Origin: Chaenocephalus aceratus
Taxonomy: Eukaryota > Chordata > Actinopteri > Perciformes > Channichthyidae
Length of the DNA: 64,000 nucleotides
Direction of reading: 5' to 3'
Assembly (NCBI GenBank): GCA_023974075.1
Contig: CM043790.1
Span: forward strand, 3,590,023 to 3,654,022
Made by a program: the position numbers and the translations under genes. Positions 1-11,576 of the stretch are shown piece after piece. The notes beneath the pieces were generated by a model. It was not told the DNA's origin. It saw nothing but the letters and a program-made list of their open reading frames with translations, and searched no databases. Every line of letters begins with the position of its first letter. Within the stretch, counting starts at the first letter, position 1.

Positions 1-506
1 AGGCAGAAACTTGGGACAGGTAATTTGACTGGAAACCTTAAAACTGAACTAACTGACTGCTAGGGTTAACTTTGATTTACACATTTGTAGAATACTAAGA
101 GCTTTATTGAGTAGGTGTAACTGTATTAAGGGTTAAACTCATAACTTTATAACTTAGGGTTTAATTTAATTGACTTAAGAGACAATAACGAGTCAGGAGG
201 AAGCCAGTCTCGATTTCCTTTTGAGGGCCACCAGCTGCAGAGAGTTAACTAATTAAAGGGACGTGGCCCCACAGCTGTGAGAACTCAGCAATCAGGTGTC
301 CATTTTAGGTAGCACTTTCCCGGAGCGTCAGACAGGATAAGACTGGCAAAGACATTAGAGTCCTGCGGGAGTCAAAGACTGACAAAGACAAAGGAGTCCT
401 GCTGGAGTCACGAGGGAGTCAAAGAGGAGGCAAATCCTACTTTGATTGAGCTAAGTGTCGCTGGTGTTTTATTTTATTCGGTTGTTTAGCCCCTCATGCT
501 ATAATC
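1..506. other. Unassigned flank, possible LINE 5' leader
   Basis: I see no gene here. Positions 345-430 hold short imperfect direct repeats around the phrase 'gactgacaaagaca' and 'gagtcctgc'. The stretch could be the 5' untranslated part of the L2 LINE that follows, but no boundary or target duplication was found. Confidence 0.3.
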
Positions 507-614
507 ATGTGTATTTTCTCCATTCCTGTTCATGTGTCTTCTCGAAATTATCACCGGCCCCGTGTATCTCGTAATCGATATAACCGGCCTGCTCTCGTCT
601 ATCCCACATGCTCC

Positions 615-1300
615 ACTGACATCCAACATCTAGTTTCAGGCGGCCTGTGGAACTGCCAGTCAGCTGTTCCTAAGGCTGACTTCATCTCTGGCTACGCCTC
701 CCTGCAGTCCCTGGATTTCCTTGCTCTCACTGAGACGTGGATTACTCCATTCAACACATCCACCCCAGCAGCTCTCTCCACAGCATATTCCTTCTCCCAT
801 ACACCCAGACCCACTGGCAGAGGAGGTGGCACTGGTCTCCTGCTCTCTCCCAAATGGAGCTTTTCCCTCTTCAAGCTACCTAACTTCGCTCCTTCCACCT
901 TTGAATTCCATGCCGTCACAGTAACCCATCCTATACAATGAACCATTGTTGTTCTCTACCGTCCACCAGGCGCCTTGGGGACTTAGATCATCTCCTCTCA
1001 CACATCCCTGAAACTGGTCCTCCCGCTGTACTTCAACCTCCAGACGGGGAAGATAGACAAACTAACATCTCTTTTAACCGCCTTTGCTTTCTCACTGTCT
1101 CCATCCCCACCAACTCATAAAGCTGGCAATGTCCTTGATCTCATATTCTCAAGGAACTGCACTACTTCTAACCTCTCTGTAAACCCGCTCCACACATCCG
1201 ATCACTTCTTCATTTCATTCTCTCTACCCCTTTCCAAACATAACAAACTAATCTCTTCTCATCCTGCACCTGTCCGCCGTAACCTTCGTTCCCTCTCCCC
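615..1300 (+). pseudogene. L2 endonuclease domain, broken
   Basis: The reading frame opens as the EEP endonuclease domain of an L2 LINE. It contains the motif LALTETWI near 724-747, with the glutamate that binds metal, and a later TSDHF motif near 1195-1212 that holds the last catalytic histidine. The product would nick target DNA to prime reverse transcription. An in-frame stop follows the segment 'VTVTHPIQ' at 939-941. The part after it continues in the same and then other frames, so no intact enzyme is made. Identification is by motif order and by its position upstream of the reverse transcriptase. Confidence 0.8.
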
Positions 1301-1319
1301 CTCTACCTTTGCCTCATCG

Positions 1320-1835
1320 GTGCTCTCAGCCCTCCCTTCCTCTGACTCGTTCCAATTGCTGCCTCCAAACTCTGCTGCAGAAACTCTCCTCTCTACTCTC
1401 TCATCCTCTCTGGACTCTCTCTGTCCTCTCACATCTCGGCAGGCTCGTCAGTCCCCTCCTGCTCCCTGGCTAAATGACGCACTGCGTGCTAATAGAACCG
1501 TCCTTAGGGCAGCAGAGCGGAAATGGTGGAAATCCAAACACCCTGACGACCTCCTAACCTATCAGGCTCTCCTCTCCTCTTTCTCTGCTTCGATCTCTCA
1601 GGCAAAAAGCACTTTCTTTCAAGATAAGATCCAATCTTCCTATTCCAATCCCAAAAAACTATTTTCCATCTTCTCCACCCTCTTGGACCCTCCCAAAGCC
1701 CCTTCCCCCTCCTCCCTTCTGTCAAGCGACTTTGTTAACCACTTTGAAAAAAGGTTGATGATATTCGCTCTTCTATTTCTGACTCACCTTTACACACCGC
1801 TGGGTCACCAGACCCTCCCTTCACCCACACACTAA
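1320..1835 (+). pseudogene. L2 linker between endonuclease and RT
   Basis: This open stretch of 171 codons is the basic and serine-rich linker found between the endonuclease and RT of L2 elements (segments 'APWLNDALRANR' and 'RKWWKSK'). It is not a separate gene. The reading frame shifts after 'HFEKR' near 1750, and the RT then continues in another frame from about 1851. Confidence 0.75.
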
Positions 1836-1850
1836 CCTCCTTCTCCCCTC

Positions 1851-3386
1851 TCTCTCCACGTGAGGTTCTTACCCTCATTACCTCTGCCCGCCCTACCACC
1901 TGTCCTCTGGACCCTATCCCTTCAAACCTCCTTCAGACTATCGCTCCTGATATTCTACCGTTTCTCACCCATTTCATCAACACTTCTCTAACTTCTGGTC
2001 ACTTTCCAAACCGTCTCAAGGAGGCAAGAGTAAACCCTCTCCTAAAGAAACCCACTCTCAACCCGTCTGATGTTATAAACTACAGGCCTGTCTCTCTCCT
2101 CCCGTTCCTGTCTAAAACACTTGAACGCGCTGTCTTTAGACAACTCTCCTGCTATCTCCATCAGAACAACCTTCTGGATCCGCACCAGTCTGGTTTCAAG
2201 GCAGGTCACTCCACAGAAACTGCCCTCCTTGCTGTCTCTGAGGAACTGCACACTGCTAAAGCAGCCTCCCTCTCCTCTGTCATCATCCTTTTGGACCTGT
2301 CTGCTGCATTCGACACGGTGAACCATCAGATCCTCCTTCGCACTCTCCAAGAACTTGGAGTTTCAGGCTCTGCACTTTCCCTCCTCACCTCATACCTCAA
2401 AGACCGTACCTACAGGGTAACCTGGAGAGGGTCCGAGTCCGACCCTTGTCAATTAACTACAGGGGTCCCTCAGGGCTCTGTTCTTGGTCCCCTCCTCTTC
2501 TCCTTGTACACAAACTCGCTCGGATCTGTCATTAGCCCGCATGGTTTTTCATACCACTGCTACGCTGATGACACCCAATTAATTCTGTCCTTTCCCCGCT
2601 CAGAGACCCAGGTCGTCGCACGCATCTCTGCTTGTCTAGCTGACATCTCTCAGTGGATGTCTGATCATCACCTCAAGCTCAACCTTGACAAGACTGAACT
2701 GCTTTTCCTTCCGGGAAAAGATTGTCCCACTCTTGACCTAACAATCAACATCGGCACCTCTGTTGTTTCCCCGACTCAGACTGCAAGGAATCTGGGCGTG
2801 ATCCTAGATAACAAACTGTCCTTCACTGCAAACATCGTTGCTACAACCCGCTGCTGCAGATACACGCTTTACAACATCAGGAGGATGCGTCCCCAGCTGA
2901 CCCAGAAAGCGACGCAGGTTCTGGTCCAGGCTCTCGTCATCTCACGCCTAGACTACTGCAAACTCCCTCCTAGCTGGTATACCTGCATGTGCCATCCGAC
3001 CTCTGCAGCTCATCCAGAATGCAGCGGCTCGTCTGGTCTTCAACCTTCCTAAATTCTCCCACACCACGCCGCTCCTCTGCTCCCTCCACTGGCTTCCGAT
3101 AACTGCTAGAATCCATGCTGCGAATGGATCTGGCCCTTCCTACATCCAGGACATGGTTAAACCGTACACCCCAGCACGTGCACTCCGCTCTGCATCAACC
3201 AAACGGCTCGCTGCACCATCGCTGCGAAGGGGACCCAAGTTCCCATCAGCAAAAACACGTGGGTTTGCTATCCTGGCTCCAAAATGGTGGAATGAGCTCC
3301 CCATTGACATCAGGACAGCAGATAGCTTACACATCTTCCGGCGCAGACTGAAAACTCATCTCTTTCGACTCCACTTCGAGCGATAG
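1851..3386 (+). pseudogene. L2 reverse transcriptase, frameshifted near the end
   Basis: One frame is open from about 1851 to 3052. It carries the ordered RT motifs NYRPVSLL, GFKAGHSTETALL, LDLSAAFDTVNH (catalytic Asp), GVPQGSVLGPLLF and YADDTQL (catalytic Asp pair near 2560-2575). The enzyme would copy LINE RNA at the nicked target. A frameshift near 2975 moves the C-terminal domain into another frame, which resumes at 3153-3386 with 'ILAPKWWNELP' and ends just before the 3' tail. The RT core itself looks intact, but the whole ORF2 is not. Confidence 0.88.
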
Positions 3387-3716
3387 AACTATTAACAAAG
3401 CACTTATATACTAATAAAGGACTGGCTTACCTAAAGCCAGTTGAGTAGCACTTGAAATGTTTTTGCTCTATGAAACCTGATGTACTTTATGATTCTGTTT
3501 TCTTCAAGTTTGTATTTTGTTGGTCGAACGCACTTATTGTAAGTCGCTTTGGATAAAAGCGTCAGCTAAATGCAATGTAATGTAATATATGTATATGTTA
3601 ATGGTATATACATATATATGTATATACTCCTTATATCCTTTAGTGCAGCTAACTAGCACCAGATGCTAACAACAACAATACACGTAAGGTCTCCCTCTCA
3701 CGCCACACATACACCA

Positions 3717-3835
3717 ACCCAGTCTCACGGCATTTCGTGTTCACCAACACGATTTTTAATCTATTGATTCGTGTTCACCAACACGATTTGCCCCTTTTTT
3801 TCATGTTGCACAGCACGATTTTAAAAGCAATGTAT
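3717..3835. repeat. Dispersed repeat fragment with two hairpins
   Basis: The palindrome 'cgtgttcaccaacacg' (6-bp stem, 4-base loop) occurs at about 3737 and again at about 3770. A related 'catgttgcacagcacg' lies near 3803. The arrangement looks like the end of a non-autonomous DNA transposon. The family was not identified. Confidence 0.45.
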
Positions 3836-4018
3836 TTCTACTGCCTGCAGCACGTCTTTTTCTCCGGTCGGGTCGAGGAAGACCGGAAGCTGTGTGGTTC
3901 ATAAAAACATGTTCTTACTCAATATCAAGCCACAGTTATTGCTTTTATTTGAAATCGTATAATTTCGGACTTTTGTCGCCGTCTGTGAGGAAAATAAATG
4001 GGCTCAGAGCCTCAGGAT

Positions 4019-4110
4019 TAGGGTTGGGTACCGAGAACCGGTTCCGGTTTCCGGAACGGAAACGTTTTATCACAATTTACGTAAACACATATTTCCAAGG
4101 CTCTCCTTTA
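4019..4110. repeat. hAT-like MITE end plus unclassified repeat
   Basis: The motif 'gggttgggtaccgagaacc' followed by 'ggttccggtttccgg' is the kind of end seen in fish hAT MITEs. The next segment, 'gtaaacacatatttcca' at about 4081, recurs at 15362 just upstream of the SINE. No partner end was found. Confidence 0.4.
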
Positions 4111-5650
4111 TAATTATTGGGATAAAACAGGTTTGAAATCATTCCAATGTAAACTACTCCAGCACAAGGGAAATTGCAACTGAGTAGGGCAGCAACGTTG
4201 TAGATATTGACGATACATCCAGCAAAACGCCCCCAAACAAACTGGTATGGCCTGGCTGGGTGTATAATTCACGACCTGACCTATGGTCCCAGTCCGGCCC
4301 TGCTGACTCATCACACACCAGTACACACACATTACTGATGAACTGATATCACAATTTAGTTACTCTCTTTAAATAAATATACTGTAATTGGAAAAGAATC
4401 ATGTGTGGTGTCCTTGTTTTGTCCGCCAGGGCTCCCTATTGTTGTATGTAGGTTATTCTTGTTTTTAGAATTAATTCAGTAATGGTGTGTGTGTGTAACA
4501 CAAACATAATAAATAATTGGATAGTGTTTCTCAAATGAAGGGGGAAAATAATGAAAAGAAGTAAAGTATTAAGACTCAGTGCGAGTTATTACTTTCTTCA
4601 AAAATACACAGACATTGCAACACATCGTTTCACAGCCTTTCTCAGCAGTAAAGTAATGTGTTGGTGAACCTTTGTTTCCTCCTGAGAGAAGCGCTCACTT
4701 AAAGGCATACTCAATTCAATAGCTTTATTAGCATGACCTCAGTTACATATAGTATTGCCAAAGCTCTGTATAGTTGCAACATCTATACAAAATATAAATA
4801 TACAATACTCCCCCTTGTGGCCAAAGGCAGACACAACTCTTGTCTTCAGATGTATGCTTGAGTGCAGCAAAATGTAGCTCAGTGACTATTTTGTCAACTA
4901 AACATCATAAAACAATACATATGTTAGTAAACGGGACATTAACTCTATATTTGCCTCTGCCATGGTGGCAAAATGAAACGAAATAAAATAAACAATATAT
5001 AGGGGTTGCTTCTTCTCTGAACTTCTATATACTGCATCCCTCCATATAAAATAAACCATAAACACTTCAGCGATCTATTTCACACAGAAAACTATGAAAA
5101 CTTGGTGATATACAGTGGCGTTTTCTCCTGGAGACAAAGGGAAGACAGGCTTCTCCTGTTTTTTCAGCCTTTGTTATCATTTTGATCATTACAAATATAT
5201 ATTCTTGTCTGTGGTTGTTTTTGCGTTCAGGGCATACAAGGGGTGTAATATTATTTTAATACCAAAACTATATTGAAATAGAGTCTCGCTTGAGCAGCAA
5301 CTGCGTAGCTGTAACATTACTGGGTTATTTGGTGATAAACTACCAAAGTAAAGTAACTTCAGACGCAGACGTCACGTAGCTTCTCAGACGAGAGGGGTGG
5401 CGACGAGAGTCACATTACTTCTCTCGCGGCATAGTTCACGGCATGGTAGGCGACGATCGACACGTTAGTGAGCACAGTGAGTTTGTTCATTAGCACAAAT
5501 CACACCTCATACTGGTGCTGCACTTCTCAGAGGCGAAGTTACACGTCCCGCTGCCTCCTGATGCTGCCTGCAGCCATTTCATGAAGTGAAGGAGGTTTTC
5601 CTTCTATAAAACAGCTGCGGGCAGCAGATACCATGAGAGTCCCGGACATG
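4110..5650. other. AT-rich region, mostly unassigned
   Basis: No convincing gene is present. Around 4709-4790 the segment 'caatagctttattagcatga' looks like the minus-strand 3' end of a common fish LINE. The rest (4800-5650) is AT-rich sequence with only short, unsupported open frames. Confidence 0.4.
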
Positions 5651-5655
5651 AATTC

Positions 5656-5780
5656 ATGGCAAGGCAAGGCAAGGCAAGTTAAGTTAAGTTTATTTATATA
5701 GCACTTTTCAAAACAAGGCAATTCAAAGTGCTTTACAAAAAAATGAAATACATTAAGAAAATGGCATTTAAAATCAGTCA
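5656..5780 (-). repeat. Fish interspersed repeat with GGCAA tail
   Basis: Five-base 'ggcaa' and 'gttaa' repeats are followed by 'gtttatttatatagcacttt' and 'caattcaaagtgctttaca'. This pattern is very common in teleosts and probably is the 3' end of a non-LTR element on the minus strand. It is cut at 5781 by the TTAA of a piggyBac element. Confidence 0.55.
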
Positions 5781-6335
5781 TTAACCTGTTAAGCCCCGAG
5801 CCTGTTTTTCAGGTTTCAGGCTCGAAAATGACATTCCCAGAACAAATGACTATAACTTCACTTCTAAAAGGTTTATATGAATATTTTTTGTTATCAAAGC
5901 AAGGTTACATCTGTGAGTTGGATGTAGAAGTGTCAGAATCAATATAGATGTTTCTGTGTCAGAGTAAATTCAGATGGAACATGGCAAAAAAAATGTAAAT
6001 TCCTGTCTCCGCCTAAAGAAAACCCATTACTTATAGTGAAGACCAACCTTGAATGATGGGTTACTAGCCTAAAAGCTTTAGGAATCCAAAGTATAACATA
6101 TAAGTACCCTGTATCAGGATTGAGGCAAAACAAGTGACATTTGACCTTTTTAGAGAGGTTTATGAAATAAAGTCCAGGCGGAATAAGCTTTGGGCACATT
6201 TGGTTCCATCAGTGCCATTTGACCTTTTTCAGGTACCAGACTATAAAAATAATTGTATTGCATTGAATCATCACTATAGGTATTCATTCCACTCAAAAAA
6301 AAATTCTTAAAAATATTAAAAAAAAAAAAATCTTA

Positions 6336-6800
6336 CAAATATTTGTGTAAGTGTAGGTGTGTGTGTGTAAGTGTAGCTGTGTGGGTATGTAAGTGTAGCT
6401 GTGTGGGTATGTGTAAGTGTAGCTGTATGTATAAGTGTAGCTGTGTGTGTATGCAAGTGTAGCTGTGTGGGTAAGTGTAGCTTGTGGGTATGTAAGTGTA
6501 GCTGTGTGGGTAAGTGTAGCTGTGTGGGTATGTAAGTGTAGCTGTGTGGGTATGTGTAGCTGTGTGGGTATGTAAGTGTAGCTGTGTGGGTAAGTGTAGC
6601 TGTGTGTGTATGTAAGTGTAGCTGTGTGTGTATGTAAGTGTAGCTGTGTGTGTATGTAAGTGTAGCTGTGTGGGTATGTAAGTGTAGCTGTATGTGTAAG
6701 TGTAGCTGTGTGGGTAAGTGTAGCTGTATGTGTAAGTGTAGCTGTGTGGGTTACGTGTAGGTGTGTATGTGTAAGTGTAGCTGTGTGTATGTAACTGTAC
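6336..6800 (-). repeat. Minisatellite inside piggyBac copy 1
   Basis: Variants of 'gtgtagctgtgtgggtatgtaa' (about 12-22 bp) repeat over about 460 bp. Two shadow open frames cross it and translate to low-complexity Thr/His/Tyr protein. The second piggyBac copy has only about 80 bp of the same array at the same place (27836-27915, inverted). Confidence 0.85.
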
Positions 6801-7040
6801 CAACGCATTCTACATTGTGTGTAGGTGTACTTGCACAATAAAAAAAAACCGGAAACATGTAACATTTGACTCCAACTGGGGCAGATTTATTTCAAACATT
6901 TTACCAACACACTATAGGCATGTAAAAACAAACATTTTACCAACGTACTATACAATAAATCACACTAGGTATATAAAAACAACAAGTTTTTTTTTTTAAA
7001 TAAACACTCGCAAAATGTTATACCTACCTGAACTTTATAC

Positions 7041-7388
7041 CTACCTGAATGTTCCAGTATTTAGGTCGTGCCACTCCCTGAAACAGTTCTTTTTGACAGT
7101 GAAGCACAGAGGGACCTGGCACTTCCTGCAGTACACAGGTGTCTTCACCCTTTTGAGTCCAGCATCTAGGCACCTCCCGCAGTTCTTCCTGACCTTGGTG
7201 GCATCTTCCCCATAATACTCGGGCATGCATGTGAGTGGTGGAGGAGGGGGTGGTGGTGGTGGATGAGGGGGTGGTGGAGGTGCAGGGCCTTCAGCAGGGC
7301 CTTCAGCAAACTCCAACAATTCTGCAGCAAGCTGCTCCCTGAAAGTCTTCTGGGTGTGAGGCTTTGTCCTGCTGGGGTCACACCTCAT
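7041..7388 (-). pseudogene. piggyBac transposase C-terminal exon with cysteine-rich domain
   Basis: The minus-strand frame of 115 codons starts just after a splice acceptor (AG at 7389-7390) and ends in a natural stop. Its last 60 residues have the Cys/His spacing of the piggyBac DNA-binding finger: KNCGRC, VYCRKC, PLCF and then C...WH. The middle is a proline run. In full-length transposases this domain binds the transposon ends. Without the upstream catalytic exons it cannot transpose. The same finger is encoded at 27345-27526 with a few substitutions. Confidence 0.85.
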
Positions 7389-7483
7389 CTAACAAATGTG
7401 GAAAAACAAAGAGATTCGATTAATTCACTGGCTTATACTTATAGGATAATATTGGACTATAAATGAATAATTTATACATGTAT

Positions 7484-7815
7484 ACATGTATTCACTGGCC
7501 ATTCATTTAGAAAATGTAACTCCAAAAGAAGTAACACTATTTAGCATTTGGCAAATCATTCCTGTTGGCTAAGCTAACACTGTGATGCAGGTCCACCAAA
7601 CACAAAAGCAATACATAAAAAGGATAATATTGGACAATAAATGAATAATACTACAACAAATAAATAAACAAACATATATATATATTCATTCACTGGCCAT
7701 TCATTTAGAAAATGTAACTCCAAAAAGGCAAGTAACACTATTTAGCATTTTGCCTAATCATTCCTGTAGCTTATTGGCTAAGCTATCACTGTGACGCAGT
7801 CTCACCAACCACATA
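7484..7815 (-). repeat. Tandem duplication in piggyBac intron
   Basis: A block of about 200 bp beginning 'cactggccattcatttagaa' occurs at about 7492 and again at about 7689, with small indels between copies. It lies between the two piggyBac coding remnants and replaces the expected catalytic exons. Confidence 0.7.
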
Positions 7816-7842
7816 ATATATAAAAACAGAGAGATTACATAC

Positions 7843-8010
7843 CTTTCCCGTGGTGGAAGTTCAACATCCGAGTCACTACTGTCCGGATCCAGGTCTGGCT
7901 GGAGGAGATCTTCATCATCCGACGAAGAGTCATCTGGTATGATCATAGCTATCGTCAGCTAGCATCTCTTGCAGCTGCTCTGTGGTGAAGCTCTCCCTTC
8001 TGGCTGCGTA
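7843..8010 (-). pseudogene. piggyBac transposase N-terminal exon, frameshifted
   Basis: The minus strand reads 'RRESFTTEQLQEML', then shifts by one base, and continues as the acidic stretch 'PDDSSSDDEDLLQPD'. Acidic serine-rich N-termini are typical of piggyBac transposases. A consensus splice donor (gtatgt, complement of 7837-7842) closes the exon. Its phase does not fit the downstream exon at 7388, so splicing the two would stop translation at once. No ATG is left at the start. Confidence 0.65.
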
Positions 8011-8040
8011 ATGCGTAATGGAGCCGGAGCAGGCGTAGTT

Positions 8041-9114
8041 TATACTACGCAGGATCATATCTTTGGAACCCATTGGTCGATTTGGGTGATTGACACCTTT
8101 TCTGAACCGTTAGAGCCAATAGAATCGAGTGACAGTTAGTAAGTCCCGCTAAACACTTACGTCAAGTAAAGAGAGGTTTGCGTAAACAGCATGTGAGACA
8201 GCATTACCTCCGGACTGCGAAACTTTATAACTACTCTGCTGCCATGAATGTAATGATAGATTATCAGGAACAATGCTAAAGTGACTAAGAGACATTGGAT
8301 TAACCTTAAACAGCGTTTTTATTCCCTTGAACAAGAGCTTTGATCACAAAACAGCAACGGTAAGACATATTTATTGTTATGGTTTTGAAAATTGCTGTTT
8401 TTTCTCTTCTCTGTTCTGGCTGCTAGCTCAGTAAGTTTGTGTCCTACAGTGATGATACTTATAACCAAATAATCTGTGGAGTATCAGCTTTCAGATGATA
8501 TGTAGTTTGTGCAGAAAATATTAAGTTGTAAAGATCGTTTTTGCTAGTTAGCACCGGAACGTATTGTCAGTTAGCTGAGATTCGTCTCGTAATCTGGTAT
8601 AACACATTAATAGTTTTTAAATATTAAGATGCCCTGAGACACAGTGTCGTGAAAAAAAAAAACAGGGTCCCCGTCGGCGGTGACCTTCGTGGTTAACAGA
8701 AAGAAAAGCTAATAAAATAAACATATAGCTCTACACGCCTGGCAGACATGTCCTTAAAATGAAGTCCGAGTTTGAAATATATCTCAAATAATGTATGCAC
8801 TGCCATTTCCCCACATAAACATAACAGTCTGCAATTAAACGGTTAAACGGTCTCCTGTGTCCTCCTCTTCCTACTTGGCGCACCGGTAACTTTCTCGTGC
8901 GCACAAGTGGCTGACACCAGGCTGAGCCGCCGAATCCCTCGGAACATCATAAAAGCCATTTTCAACGGTTATCTGGTGAAAGATTAACTCGGCTACTGGA
9001 TGAAATAATATGACTGGTATAGGTGCGAGCATTAAAAAAATATTATGATAAAATATTTTTATATATTTATAATTCTGCAAATATTACGATAAACTCACAG
9101 CTATTTCACGGCCC
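8041..9114. other. Unassigned region
   Basis: I see no gene, clear repeat boundary or RNA gene in this kilobase. It is AT-rich with an A-run near 8652. A short minus-strand open frame (8871-9080) has no recognisable motif. Confidence 0.4.
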
Positions 9115-9166
9115 TGCAGTAACACCGTGCAGTTCCCAACCCCCCGGACCGGGGGTTGGGAACCCC
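9115..9166. repeat. hAT (Charlie-like) right end
   Basis: The segment ends in 'ggttgggaacccctg', the usual right end of Charlie-type hATs, and holds a near-perfect palindrome around 'ccccccggaccggggg'. The left end was not found. Confidence 0.55.
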
Positions 9167-9179
9167 TGGTCTACAACAC

Positions 9180-10020
9180 TACAACATAGGAAATAACAAC
9201 GATAACACGATTTAAACAGACACAAAAATAAACCATTTAAACTATAGCCTACTTACTTTCTTGTAGAAGTACAAATGTCCAGGAAATATGCCCAAATCAA
9301 CAAGAACTGCGATCCGGCATGCACGACGCTCCGCTTCCGTAATGCTTCTGAAACGCTCGTGAAACGCGCCCGGTAGGGTATGACGCCGGAAGAGACCGGA
9401 CCAAAACCGCGGCGCAGCCGTAACGCGCCGCAGACGGACCCAGTGGAAAGTAGGGGTTAGACTCGAGCAGCGGAGCTCCGTGTGAGCTGTATTACCCCCA
9501 GTTTCCACCGGGTCCGTCTGCGCCGCGCCGTGTTACGGCTGCGCCGCGTTACGGCTGCGCCGCGTTACGGCGGTCGTAAGAATCGCGGCCACTCTAGTCA
9601 ATGGGTGCTATTCCACCACACGCGCCGCGTTACGGCTCAGACGCGTCCCATAAGCGTCCCATAAGCGTCCCAGAAGCGTCCCAGAAGCGGCTCGGCGCAG
9701 CGCTTCTCTAAAATTAGGATGAATCCTATTTTTGCCGCGCCGCAGCCGTAACATAACCCCCAGTTTCCACTGGGTTCGTCTGCGCCGCGGCGCAGCTGTG
9801 ACGTTTTGGTCCGACCTCCTCTAGCGCCATAACCCACCGGACGCGTCCCAGAAGCGTTTCAGAAGCGTAGCGTCGTGTGTGCAGGCTCGCAGTTTTGTTA
9901 TTGATTCGGGCATCCTGGACATTTGTACTTCTACAAGAAAGTAAGTAGGCTACGTAGTTAAATGTTTTATTTTTGTGTCTGTTTAAATTGTGTTTATTGT
10001 TGTTATAAATGTCCTAATAT
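9180..10020. mobile_element. Harbinger-like MITE cluster forming a large palindrome
   Basis: Positions 9180-9430 and 9770-10020 are inverted copies (roughly 80 percent alike). Each arm holds 'tacttctacaagaaagtaag', which contains a consensus splice donor. The centre is GC-rich with repeated 'tgcgccgcgttacggc' units and several 'cccagtttccac' ends. A part of the centre recurs inverted at 11460-11575. The TIR style suggests PIF/Harbinger non-autonomous elements. I could not assign each boundary. Confidence 0.6.
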
Positions 10021-10201
10021 GTAGTTGTTACCTTCCACTCCACAAACTGCAGCGACTAAAACCAGGCCTTGTCCTTTCTGATGTTGTCCTTGTAGTAAGC
10101 ATTGGTTACAGTTATAAAATAGTGTGTTTTTCCACTTCCATGATGAAAACCTCGTCGTCCATTGTGTGTATCGTAGTGGAGGTGTTGTGATGAAGGAGGG
10201 G

Positions 10202-11365
10202 CAGGGGCGGTGGGTACTGTAGGCTAGGGAAGGCTAAGCCTTCCCAAATATTTTTGTCACTGCATCCTGGTAAAATAAAAATATAATGTAGCCTATAATG
10301 TTTGTGTCTTTGACATTAGCGCTGCTACACAGCCACCTGTACCCTGTACAAGCCAGTTCAACAGACCCTGGATATGTTTGAGTTATCTTAACTAACCCTA
10401 ACAAACGAGATCTCGCTAAGCGGTCCTACGACGCTGGTTATCAACTCGGTAAATCAAGCCAGGGTTTCTCTTTCCAGCTGAAAGCGTTCACGTGAAAGGG
10501 GCGGGGTTAGCAACATTTGACCAATCACAAACAGGAACAAGTCAGAGCCGTATCTGGGACAAGTGTACTGACAGCGCAGTGTCATACTTCATTAATGAAA
10601 AGTAAACTAATATTAGACAAATATGAACTTTAAACGTCCATGACTTAAACATATAATCCAGGATACAAGCCACATAGTTGCACCTGCAAGGTGAATATAA
10701 CAACTGGTTAAAAAATAAACTACCGAGTGTTTGAAAGTGTACAACAGTTTTATGATATCACTGCCCCATCTAGACACGAGTGGATCTGACTTTAATTACA
10801 TTTGAGTTGAGTGTTTCGTCAACCTAATGTGTTGCTTTTTTATTTATTTTTATTGCTTTTTTATTAATTCTACCGTGTTGTGTAATGTTTATTTATACTG
10901 TTCATGCTCACTACTTGTAGCACTTCGGGATTTGAATTAAAATATGAAGTGCTTTATAAATGGAACCCATTATTATTATTATTATTGCTTAAAATAATAC
11001 TTATGCATACAGTAGCCTATGTGACAATGTAAGTGTTGCACGGCCAGATGCGGCTCGAGAAGCTGACTCAGATAAGGAAATATATGATATATTATGATAT
11101 TATGTGATCGATGATGTGATTGATAATGTGATATGAATGATATGTGCGACACGTCGGCTTCTTCCCTGCATACGGAAGTTTAAACTGTATCCTTTATCCT
11201 GTAATATGACTTGATAGATTTAAACTCCGCACACTGAGCTCTGATTGGTCAGCAGGCGGTGCTTTCACTGAGTTGATCTCTTTTCTATAGACGCCGGAGG
11301 CGGGCAGCGCCAGGTAAAAAAAGTTATTTAGCCTTCCCAAACCTGAGCCTCACGCGCCGCCTATG
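10202..11365. mobile_element. hAT element, family 'CAGGGGCGGyGGGT', copy A
   Basis: The element begins 'caggggcggtgggtactg' and ends 'cacgcgccgcctatg'. It is flanked by the 8-bp near-duplicates aggagggg (10194-10201) and aggaaggg (11366-11373). Related copies lie at 41737-43416 and 55285-55965. No transposase is left here. A LINE-like 'gtgctttataaatgg' with an ATT repeat sits inside near 10960-10990. Confidence 0.8.
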
Positions 11366-11459
11366 AGGAAGGGGGTCTGCTAAATTAGTATATGTGGGGG
11401 ATGGGCCTGGCCCGGATGCTCACCTTTCCACTTCCTGCGAGGGGGGGCTGCCTGCCCGA

Positions 11460-11576
11460 CCTTACGTTACGGCTGCGCCGCGTCAAAAATAGGATTCATC
11501 CTAATTTTAGAGAAGCGCTGCGCCGAGCCGCTTCTGGGACGCTTCTGGGACGCGTCTGAGCCGTAACGCGGCGGGT
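11460..11576. repeat. Harbinger-like MITE fragment, inverted copy of 9605-9750
   Basis: The block from 'gcgccgcgtcaaaaatagg' to 'gagccgtaacgcggcg' is the reverse complement of the centre of the 9180-10020 palindrome. It runs straight into the truncated MADF-type element that follows. Confidence 0.7.

Larger units (their letters stand above)
507..3592 (+). mobile_element. L2-clade LINE, nearly full length, degraded
   Basis: This is a non-LTR retrotransposon with an apurinic-type endonuclease, a linker and a reverse transcriptase in order on the plus strand. It ends in the 3' tail 'agtcgctttggataaaagcg' followed by a run of 'tgtaa' repeats. That tail is shared by fish L2 elements and many fish SINEs. 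The coding part is broken by at least one stop and several frameshifts, so the copy is dead. The 5' end is uncertain. Confidence 0.9.
5781..8040 (-). mobile_element. piggyBac element, copy 1 (internally deleted)
   Basis: The left end is TTAA at 5781-5784, followed by the terminal sequence 'cctgttaagccccgagcctg' and about 100 bp that recur inverted at 37416-37540. The minus strand encodes an acidic transposase N-terminus (7843-8010) and the C-terminal cysteine-rich domain (7041-7388). The catalytic DDD core is absent. No partner TTAA end was recognised to the right, so the right limit is approximate. Confidence 0.8.

Noticed and set aside
6293..6865. 190- and 156-codon Thr/His/Tyr open frames
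   Set aside because: They are translations of the piggyBac minisatellite and contain no non-repetitive domain.
7041..8010. A spliced mini-protein joining the piggyBac N-terminus and cysteine-rich domain as a transposition repressor
   Set aside because: The donor at 7843 and the acceptor at 7388 are in different phases, so the joined frame stops immediately, and the N-terminal exon has its own frameshift.
9242..9508. 88-codon minus-strand ORF
   Set aside because: It runs across an arm of the Harbinger-like palindrome. It could hold a small exon, but no domain or start is supported.
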